Shown: piece after piece, positions 6,254-11,527 of the stretch
How positions within the stretch are numbered: the first letter of the stretch is position 1
Layout: the number at the start of each line of letters is the position of its first letter
Notes under the pieces: generated by a model
The model's database searches: none
What the model was told of the DNA's origin: nothing
The model's input: the letters and a program-made list of their open reading frames with translations, nothing else
Made by a program: the position numbers and the translations under genes
DNA from: Acidimicrobiia bacterium
GTDB lineage: Bacteria > Actinomycetota > Acidimicrobiia > IMCC26256 > PALSA-555
Length of the DNA: 19,410 bases
Assembly (NCBI GenBank): GCA_017853455.1
Contig: JAFMJM010000017.1
Location: forward strand, 1-19,410
Direction: 5' to 3'

Positions 6254-7248
6254 GCGCCCTCGGACCCTCCCTGGAACGCCCGGTCGGCGCGCTCCTCGCG
6301 CTCCTCCCGCTCCCCTGGCCGTTCGAACGCGAGTTCATGCAGTTCGCGCTGATCGCCGGGCTCGTGATCGGCGTGTGCGCGCCGCTCATCGGCGTCTACC
6401 TCGTGCAGCAACGGGTCTCGCTCCTCGGCGACGGCGTCGGGCACCTGGCCTTCGCCGGCGTCGCCGCCGGTCTGCTCCTCGAGGTCTGGCCGATGTGGAC
6501 GGCCCTGATCGCCGCCGTCGTCGGGGCGCTCGCGGTCGAGTGGCTGCGGTCGCGGGGCCGGACGACCAGCGACCTCGCCCTCGCCCTGTGCTTCTACGGC
6601 GGCATCGCGCTCGGCGTGGTGCTGGCCAGCCGCGCCGGCGACGGCAGCGTCGCGATCGTCCCCTACCTGTTCGGCTCGATCCTCACCATCACCGCCACCG
6701 ACGTGTGGGTCGTCGCCGCCCTCGGAGTCGGGATCGTCGTCACCGTCGCCGTGTTCGGACGCGTGCTGTTCAGCATGATCGTCGACGAGGAGTCGGCCCG
6801 GGTGGCGGGCATCCCGGTCCGGCTCGGCAACGCCGTCGTGGCCGTCGCCACCGCCGTCACGGTCGTCGCCGCGATGCGGGTGGTCGGGGTGCTGCTGATC
6901 GCCGCGTTGATGGTGCTGCCCGTGGCGTCGGGCCGGGCGCTGGCCCGTTCCTTCCGGACCACCGTCGCGTGGTCGGCGGCGATCGGCGCGGTGTCGGTGG
7001 TGCTCGGGCTCACCGCGGCCCGGGCGTGGGGTCTCGCACCCGGCGGTTCGATCGTCCTCGTCGCCGTGGCGGTGTACCTCGCGACCAACCTCGGTCGACT
7101 GCGGTGGCGGAGCCGCACCGGATCCGGTCGTCCGGCGCAATCCGAACGTCACGACCATCACGACCATCACGACCATCACGGCCATGCCGGACACCACCAC
7201 CACGGTCCCGGCGACGGACTCGGCCCGGGGCCGGTCCTCGGGCGCTGA
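6250..7248 (+). CDS. znuB: Metal ABC importer permease ZnuB-like, with His-rich C-terminal tail
   Basis: The 332-residue protein has about eight to nine membrane segments and the ABC-3 family features: VYLVQQRVSLLGDGVGHLAFAG at about 50-70, VPYLFGSILTI, VDEESARVAGIPV (the likely coupling region) and GVLLIAALMVLPVASG. It forms the channel through which the ZnuC ATPase drives metal import. The start is the GTG at 6250, overlapping the znuC stop by 4 bp. Oddly, after the last membrane segment the tail holds HDHHDHHDHHGHAGHHHH (residues 301-318), a cytosolic metal-binding stretch absent from a minimal permease. In zinc systems such His-rich segments usually sit in ZnuA or in efflux proteins; here it may buffer or sense incoming zinc, which is inference. 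Confidence 0.9.
   Translation: MSALGPSLERPVGALLALLPLPWPFEREFMQFALIAGLVIGVCAPLIGVYLVQQRVSLLGDGVGHLAFAGVAAGLLLEVWPMWTALIAAVVGALAVEWLRSRGRTTSDLALALCFYGGIALGVVLASRAGDGSVAIVPYLFGSILTITATDVWVVAALGVGIVVTVAVFGRVLFSMIVDEESARVAGIPVRLGNAVVAVATAVTVVAAMRVVGVLLIAALMVLPVASGRALARSFRTTVAWSAAIGAVSVVLGLTAARAWGLAPGGSIVLVAVAVYLATNLGRLRWRSRTGSGRPAQSERHDHHDHHDHHGHAGHHHHGPGDGLGPGPVLGR
7150..7185 (+). repeat. 9-bp tandem repeat encoding the His-Asp-His tail of ZnuB
   Basis: Three exact copies of CACGACCAT (7150-7158, 7159-7167, 7168-7176) are followed by a fourth with one change (CACGGCCAT, 7177-7185). Each copy encodes His-Asp-His in frame (last copy His-Gly-His). The unit length keeps the frame, so gain or loss of copies by slippage would change the number of metal ligands without breaking the gene. 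Confidence 0.9.
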
Positions 7249-7264
7249 CGGTGGTCGCGCGGTC

Positions 7265-7270
7265 TAGCGT
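7265..7270 (+). promoter_or_regulatory. Probable -10 box (TAGCGT), leaderless promoter of the SDR gene
   Basis: TAGCGT is a TANNNT match exactly six bases before the ATG at 7277, the same arrangement as at fur and znuC. There is no Shine-Dalgarno sequence between it and the ATG. It would give the SDR-isomerase pair its own transcript, separate from znuCB, which ends 28 bp before the ATG. Confidence 0.45.
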
Positions 7271-7276
7271 CCGGGC

Positions 7277-8080
7277 ATGACCTCACCGCAGTCCTCCGCC
7301 GGTCGGCCGCCGCGTCTGGCCGGCGAGTCGGCCCTCGTCACCGGCTCGACCTCCGGCATCGGCCGGGCGATCGCCCTCGAGTTCGCCGCCGAGGGTGCGC
7401 GCGTCGTGGTGCACGGGCGCGACGAGGCCCGCGGCCGGGAGGTCGTCGACGCCGCCCGCGCCGCCGGGGGTGACGCCACGTTCGTGGCCGCCGACCTCGC
7501 CGACACCGGGGCGTGCGCCGACCTCGTCGACGCCGCCGCGACCGCCCTCGGTGGTCTCACCGTGCTCGTCAACAACGCGGTCGGGGCCGTGACCGGCCAC
7601 GACGCCCGGGTGGGCGAGATGGACCTCGCCCACTGGGAGTCCGCCCTGCTCGTCAACCTCACGGCGCCGATGCTGCTGTGCCGGGCGGCGCTGCCCCACA
7701 TGCTCGCCGCCGGCCACGGCTCGATCGTCAACGTGTCGTCGCGGCAGGCCGAGCGTCCGAGCCCCGGGCTCGCCGCCTACGCCGCCAGCAAGGGCGGACT
7801 CAACGCCCTCACCCGGGCCCTGGCGGTCGAGTACGCGTCCGCCGACATCCGGTGCAACACCCTCAGCCCCGGCTACGTGTTCAACGACCGCCGCGACGCC
7901 GACCTCGACGACGCCCGGCGCGCCCGCCTCGAGGGCATGCACCTCACCCGGCTCGGGACCGCCCGCGACGCGGCGTACGCCGCCGTCTACCTGGCGAGCC
8001 GCGAATCGGGATTCCTCACCGGCATCAACCTGCAGCTCGACGGCGGCTCCAGCATCGGCCGCGCGCTCACGTTCGGCTGA
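7277..8080 (+). CDS. Short-chain dehydrogenase/reductase (SDR)
   Basis: The 267-residue classical SDR has the NAD(P)-binding TGSTSGIG (22-29), the D-loop AADLAD (about 71-76), a VNNAVG segment where NNAG is usual (about 98-103), catalytic Ser154/155 in VNVSS, and YAASK with Tyr168 and Lys172. Arg48 in the HGRDE segment after beta-2 hints at NADPH preference, but this is weak. Classical SDRs interconvert alcohols and ketones; the substrate is not readable here. It is followed after 11 bp by a TIM-barrel isomerase gene with a GGAGG ribosome-binding site, so the two likely form an operon, perhaps for a sugar or polyol derivative. ATG at 7277 is supported by the TAGCGT box upstream. Confidence 0.88.
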   Translation: MTSPQSSAGRPPRLAGESALVTGSTSGIGRAIALEFAAEGARVVVHGRDEARGREVVDAARAAGGDATFVAADLADTGACADLVDAAATALGGLTVLVNNAVGAVTGHDARVGEMDLAHWESALLVNLTAPMLLCRAALPHMLAAGHGSIVNVSSRQAERPSPGLAAYAASKGGLNALTRALAVEYASADIRCNTLSPGYVFNDRRDADLDDARRARLEGMHLTRLGTARDAAYAAVYLASRESGFLTGINLQLDGGSSIGRALTFG

Positions 8081-8091
8081 TCGGAGGCACC

Positions 8092-8910
8092 GTGCGCACC
8101 CATCCCCGCGTCTCGCTCTCGACCCTGTCCCAGTGGAACTGGACGGTCGACGAGAACCTCGACTTCTTCGACCGCGAGGGCGTCCGCGACATCGGCCTGT
8201 CGTGGGGCAAGTTCGAGGAGTGCGGCGGCTGGCGCCCCTACGTCGACCGCATCCGCGACGGCGGGTACCGGGTCACGAACCTCGTCGCCCTCGCGCCGAT
8301 CCCGTTGTCCGACCGGTCGGCGTGGGGCGAGCCGCTCGACCGGATCCGCGACACGTTCGACGCCGCCGAGGCCCTCGGCGCCGAGTGCCTCATCATGACC
8401 ACCGGCCCCGGCGGCGGACTCACCTGGGAGGACGCCGCCGACGCCTACGCCGACGCCATGGGCGACCTCATCGCCGACGAGGCGGTCCCGCGCGGCATCC
8501 GGATCGCGCTCGAGCACACCAACTCGCTGCGCACCGACATCGGCATCCTGCACACCCTGCGCGACGCCGTCGACTTCGCCCGGCGGTTCGGGGTGGGGGT
8601 GTGCATGGAGATCAACGCGTGCTGGGCCGAGCGGGGCCTCGGGGCCACGCTGGCCGACGGGGCCGACACCATCCGGATCGTCCAGCTCTCCGACTTCGCC
8701 ATCGGCACGCTCACCACCCCCGCCCGGCTCGTGCCCGGCGACGGCGACATCCCGATGCGGCGCATCGTCGGTCAGCTGCTCGACGCCGGGTACGCCGGCG
8801 ACTTCGACATCGAGATGATCGGACCCCGGATCGAGGAGGAGGGCTATCCGTCGGCCTCGACCCGCGCGGTCGAGTACGTCGGTGACCTGCTCACCGACCT
8901 CGGCGCCTGA
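8092..8910 (+). CDS. Sugar-phosphate isomerase/epimerase-like TIM-barrel protein
   Basis: The 272-residue product fits the xylose-isomerase-like TIM-barrel family. Acidic metal ligands are expected at strand ends and seen as ALEHTN (Glu141), CMEIN (Glu173) and FDIEMIGPR (Glu241). At the place of the usual HxKD/HLKD ligand motif it reads VQLSDF, so Gln198 replaces the metal-binding histidine. The subfamily with SDF and the PGDGDIP loop (about 215-221) is one I recall from actinobacteria, but its reaction is not known to me. GTG at 8092 is preceded by GGAGG with a 4-base spacer and lies 11 bp after the SDR stop, indicating co-transcription. It could be an isomerase, epimerase or dehydratase-type enzyme. 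Its stop is 3 bp from that of the convergent DUF4236 gene. Confidence 0.8.
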   Translation: MRTHPRVSLSTLSQWNWTVDENLDFFDREGVRDIGLSWGKFEECGGWRPYVDRIRDGGYRVTNLVALAPIPLSDRSAWGEPLDRIRDTFDAAEALGAECLIMTTGPGGGLTWEDAADAYADAMGDLIADEAVPRGIRIALEHTNSLRTDIGILHTLRDAVDFARRFGVGVCMEINACWAERGLGATLADGADTIRIVQLSDFAIGTLTTPARLVPGDGDIPMRRIVGQLLDAGYAGDFDIEMIGPRIEEEGYPSASTRAVEYVGDLLTDLGA

Positions 8911-8913
8911 GCG

Positions 8914-9153
8914 TCAGCCCACCAGCGCCAGGATCACCACGGCCAGCCCGGTCAGCGCCACGGCGCAGGCCATCACGGCACACCCGCTCCCGCTGGTCCG
9001 GTACGACATGCCGTTGCCCAGCCGGATCGACTTGCGACCCCGACTGTTGAACGTGACCGGCCCGGCCCGGAAGCTGCCGCTCACCCCGCTCTTCGACAGG
9101 TTCAGCCAGGAGTTCTTCCCCAACCTCACCCGCTTGCGGTACTGGAACCCCAC
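8914..9153 (-). CDS. Small DUF4236 protein with C-terminal membrane segment
   Basis: The 79-residue protein opens with FQYRKRVRLGKNSWLNLSKSG and has SIRLGNGMSYRTSG, the short beta-rich signature of DUF4236 (RFRK, LGxxxxLNxSKSG and a GxSYR repeat). A hydrophobic helix (about 58-79) ends the protein and would anchor it in the membrane. The family's function is unknown. The start is GTG at 9153, with GGAGGG seven bases upstream; that site is the arm of a perfect hairpin (9161-9184). It is 65 bp downstream of the unknown gene ending at 9219 on the same strand, so it may be the distal gene of that operon or a separate unit. Confidence 0.75.
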   Translation of the reverse strand: MGFQYRKRVRLGKNSWLNLSKSGVSGSFRAGPVTFNSRGRKSIRLGNGMSYRTSGSGCAVMACAVALTGLAVVILALVG

Positions 9154-9160
9154 GGCGTCT

Positions 9161-9184
9161 CCCTCCGGCGGTCACCCCGGAGGG
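9161..9184 (-). promoter_or_regulatory. Perfect 8-bp hairpin masking the DUF4236 ribosome-binding site
   Basis: CCCTCCGG (9161-9168) and CCGGAGGG (9177-9184) are exact inverted repeats around an 8-base loop. On the minus-strand mRNA the 3' arm contains the GGAGGG that serves the GTG at 9153, so the folded RNA would hide it. The hairpin starts 35 bases after the preceding gene's stop. No U-run follows, so it is not a textbook terminator, though attenuation of read-through is possible. Confidence 0.5.
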
Positions 9185-9218
9185 TGATGACCATTGATGA
9201 TGGCAGGCCCGCCGGTGG

Positions 9219-9803
9219 TCAGTCGACCGGTGGCCCCCACGGGACTCTCGTGGCCGCCTGGGACACCGGCACCGGACCACCCTCCACCCCGGCCACCAGG
9301 TCCCAGTAGAGGTCCGGGAAGTCGATCACCGCTCCGGTCGCGTCCAGGTGGAGCATGACCACCCACGCCCGGGCCACCGACGCCCCGGACTCCGCCTCGA
9401 CCAGAGCCTGGTCGACGACGGCCGCCCGGCCCCGCCGTTGCACGATCCGCATCCCCCCGACGAACCGCTCGTGGATCATGCCCTCGCGGTCGTAGCGCAC
9501 GTGGAGCTCGCGCACCACGACCATGCCCCCCATCCGCCGCACGTGCCGGGGCCAGTCGGGCGCGAGGTGGCGGGCCGTGTACGCGACCCGCACCTCGTTG
9601 AACATCCGGACCGCGGCGCCGTTGTTGAGGTGGTCGAGGAAGACGTCACGGTCACCGTCGATCGGATCCACGGCGAAGATCGCCCGGAACCCCTCGACGA
9701 CGAGGGCGTCGACGCCCGCCGACGCGGGAGCCGGCTCGCGGTGCACCCCGACCGGCGGCCAATCGACGTCCCAGGTGCCGGCGGGGTCGACCGGCCTGCT
9801 CAT
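9219..9803 (-). CDS. Protein of unknown function coupled to an SDR, possibly hotdog/thioesterase-like
   Basis: The 194-residue product has no motif I can assign with confidence. Residues about 35-165 are an alternating hydrophobic/charged pattern suggesting an alpha+beta domain: FLDHLNNGAAVRMFNEVRVAY, then GGMVVVRELHVRYD, FVGGMRIVQRRGRAAVVDQAL and SVARAWVVMLHLD. The succession of long beta strands recalls hotdog-fold acyl thioesterases, but the catalytic residues are not evident; an NTF2-like fold is the alternative. There is no signal peptide or membrane segment. ATG at 9803 overlaps the SDR stop by 4 bp (ATGA), so the two are translationally coupled and probably act in one pathway. Confidence 0.6.
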   Translation of the reverse strand: MSRPVDPAGTWDVDWPPVGVHREPAPASAGVDALVVEGFRAIFAVDPIDGDRDVFLDHLNNGAAVRMFNEVRVAYTARHLAPDWPRHVRRMGGMVVVRELHVRYDREGMIHERFVGGMRIVQRRGRAAVVDQALVEAESGASVARAWVVMLHLDATGAVIDFPDLYWDLVAGVEGGPVPVSQAATRVPWGPPVD

Positions 9804-10579
9804 GCCCAGAGAAAGTTGCCGCCGTCGACCATGAACGTGTGTCCGGTGACGAACCGGCAGCCGTCGGTGCAGAGGTAGTGCGCCACCCCGCCGATGTCGA
9901 GCTCGGGGTCGCCGTTGCGGCCCATCGGGCAGGTCCGCATGAACTCCTCGTAGTGCTCGCTGCCCACCGCCCGCGGCGGCGCCGCCGCCGGGGCGATGGC
10001 GTTCACCACGATCCCGTCGATGCCCCACTCGCGCGCGGCGGTGCGGGTGATGGCCCGGATGGCCTCCTTCGACGCGTTGTACGCCCCGAAGCCGGCGCCA
10101 CCCACGATGCCCATCGACGAGGCGAAGTTCACGATCCGCCCCCACCCGGCGGCCTTCATGTGGGGGTAGACCGCCTGCATCGCCCACAGGGTGCCGAGCA
10201 CCCCGGACCGGTAGAAGGTCTCGACGTCGTCGGTGTCGACCGTGGCGATCGGCTGGTTGGGCCGGAACGTCTGCGCGTTGTTGATGATCGCGTCGACCCG
10301 ACCGAAGCGCTCGATCGTGGCGGCGACCATCGCCTCGAGGGTCTCGCGCTCCATGATGTTGCACTCCACCCCGAGGGCGGGCACCCCGATGGCCTCCACC
10401 TCGGCGGTGGTGCGCCGCATCTTCTCGGCGTTCCAGTCGGCGACCACGATGGACGCGCCCGCCTTGGCCAGGTGGTGGGCCATGCCCCGCCCGACGCCCT
10501 GTCCCGATCCGGTGACGATGATCACCCGGTCCTCCACCGAGTGCATCCGGCGGGTCTGCTCGATCGTGACGTCGCTCAC
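9800..10579 (-). CDS. Short-chain dehydrogenase/reductase (SDR)
   Basis: The 259-residue classical SDR shows TGSGQGVG (23-30) for the cofactor, Asp48 in VVADWN (suggesting NAD rather than NADP), INNAQT where NNAG is usual, catalytic Ser154/155 in FASSM, and YNASK (Tyr167, Lys171). The C-terminal GHTFMVDGGNF is typical of the family. The start is GTG at 10579, with GAGGAA directly upstream at good spacing; a TAGCGT -10 candidate lies about 47 bases upstream of it. It heads a unit with the coupled unknown gene 9219-9803 and perhaps the DUF4236 gene. The substrate is unknown. Confidence 0.87.
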   Translation of the reverse strand: MSDVTIEQTRRMHSVEDRVIIVTGSGQGVGRGMAHHLAKAGASIVVADWNAEKMRRTTAEVEAIGVPALGVECNIMERETLEAMVAATIERFGRVDAIINNAQTFRPNQPIATVDTDDVETFYRSGVLGTLWAMQAVYPHMKAAGWGRIVNFASSMGIVGGAGFGAYNASKEAIRAITRTAAREWGIDGIVVNAIAPAAAPPRAVGSEHYEEFMRTCPMGRNGDPELDIGGVAHYLCTDGCRFVTGHTFMVDGGNFLWA

Positions 10580-10626
10580 GGGTTCCTCGCTCCTCGGCGC
10601 GGGCCACGGTGGCCCGCTCGACCCGG

Positions 10627-10632
10627 ACGCTA
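10627..10632 (-). promoter_or_regulatory. Probable -10 box (TAGCGT) of the SDR operon
   Basis: On the minus strand TAGCGT occurs about 47 bases before the GTG at 10579. Unlike the leaderless genes, the transcript would have a leader of roughly 40 bases containing GAGGAG and GAGGAA, which fits the good ribosome-binding site. No clear -35 element was seen. Confidence 0.35.
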
Positions 10633-10743
10633 TCGCCGCGACGTCTCCGGCACCGCGACCGGCGCGGTGGTGTCCCACAATGTCCGCTGCGCACCCGGGA
10701 CGACCCGGACGGATCGGACGCGCGACCCCCACCGACCCGGCGT

Positions 10744-10749
10744 TACGAT
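10744..10749 (+). promoter_or_regulatory. Probable -10 box (TACGAT), leaderless promoter of the HIT gene
   Basis: TACGAT (TANNNT) is followed by six bases and the GTG at 10756, the same spacing as at fur, znuC and the first SDR. No Shine-Dalgarno sequence is present. Confidence 0.5.
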
Positions 10750-10755
10750 CCGCGG

Positions 10756-11166
10756 GTGCCCACCATCTTCACCCGCATCATCGACGGCGAGATCCCCGGA
10801 CACTTCGTCTGGACCGACGACCGCTGCGTCGCCTTCCTGTCGATCAACCCCGTCACCGACGGCCACGCCCTGGTCGTGCCCCGCGACGAGGTCGACCACT
10901 GGATCGACCTGTCCCCCGACCTCGCCGCCCACCTGATCGAGGTCGCCCGCAAGGTCGGCGCGGCCCAGCAGCGCGCCTTCGCACCGCCCCGCGTCGGCCT
11001 CGAGATCGCCGGGTTCGAGGTGCCGCACTGCCACCTGCACGTCCTGCCGATCTGGGGCGAGGACGACCTCCACCTGTCGCGCAGCGCCCGCAGCGTCGAC
11101 CCCGACCGCCTCGCGGCGAACGCCGCCGCGATCCGCGCCGCCCTCAGCGAGCTCGGGCTCGCCTGA
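10756..11166 (+). CDS. HIT-family (histidine triad) nucleotide hydrolase/transferase
   Basis: The 136-residue cytosolic protein opens with TIFTRIIDGEIPG, the typical Hint-like start. It has the triad PHCHLHVLP, with His91, His93 and His95. The HIT family cleaves nucleoside phosphoramidates or dinucleotides through a nucleotidylated histidine; this size and order match the HinT/Hit group. GTG at 10756 is supported by the TACGAT box and by alignment of the N-terminus with the family. The histidine after the central triad residues is replaced in the longer motif (LPIW instead of the common xPxx), with no obvious loss of the triad. Its last 23 bp overlap the end of the DUF3054 gene on the opposite strand. 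Confidence 0.9.
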   Translation: MPTIFTRIIDGEIPGHFVWTDDRCVAFLSINPVTDGHALVVPRDEVDHWIDLSPDLAAHLIEVARKVGAAQQRAFAPPRVGLEIAGFEVPHCHLHVLPIWGEDDLHLSRSARSVDPDRLAANAAAIRAALSELGLA

Positions 11167-11527
11167 CCCGGGGCACCACGGCCCACGCCACCGCCCGCCA
11201 CCCGAGCATCGTCAGCGCCAGGAACAGCGTCGTCACGATCACGAAACCGGACTTGAACCCGCGGTCCTGCACACCGATCCGCAAGGCCATCCCCACGACG
11301 ACCGTGCCCGACCAGGCCACCAGGCCGGACGACCACGGGCGCAGGCGCGCCAGCACCCCCACCGCCGTCGCGACGACCAGCCCGACGGCGAAGGGCCACG
11401 CCACTCGGACGAACCCGGCCAGGCCCGCGTCCTCGTGGTGACTGCGCCGCCCCACGAGCACGAAGATCACGATGCACGCCAGATCGGCCGCTGCGCTCGC
11501 CGCCCACCGCCGCCGATCGGTGGTCAT
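11144..11527 (-). CDS. DUF3054 membrane protein
   Basis: The 127-residue protein has four hydrophobic segments (about 10-26, 40-60, 68-84 and 94-117) and the FVLVGRRSHHED motif (about 22-33) typical of DUF3054, a small actinobacterial integral membrane family of unknown function. ATG at 11527 overlaps the stop of the molybdenum hydroxylase large subunit by 4 bp (ATGA), so it is translationally coupled to that operon although a functional link is not known. Its 3' end overlaps the convergent HIT gene by 23 bp. Confidence 0.82.
   Translation of the reverse strand: MTTDRRRWAASAAADLACIVIFVLVGRRSHHEDAGLAGFVRVAWPFAVGLVVATAVGVLARLRPWSSGLVAWSGTVVVGMALRIGVQDRGFKSGFVIVTTLFLALTMLGWRAVAWAVVPRVRRARAR

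Larger units (their letters stand above)
10580..10755. other. Divergent intergenic region between SDR and HIT genes
   Basis: This 176-bp gap is the largest in the window. It holds the predicted minus-strand promoter of the SDR (TAGCGT, 10627-10632) with its GAGGAG/GAGGAA leader, and the plus-strand -10 of the HIT gene (TACGAT, 10744-10749). I see no small ORF, palindromic operator or terminator in the remainder. Confidence 0.6.

Noticed and set aside
9191..9204. CCAT-TGATG-ATGG inverted repeat as an operator
   Set aside because: Arms are only 4 bp and it lies within an intercistronic gap with no matching promoter box; chance is likely.
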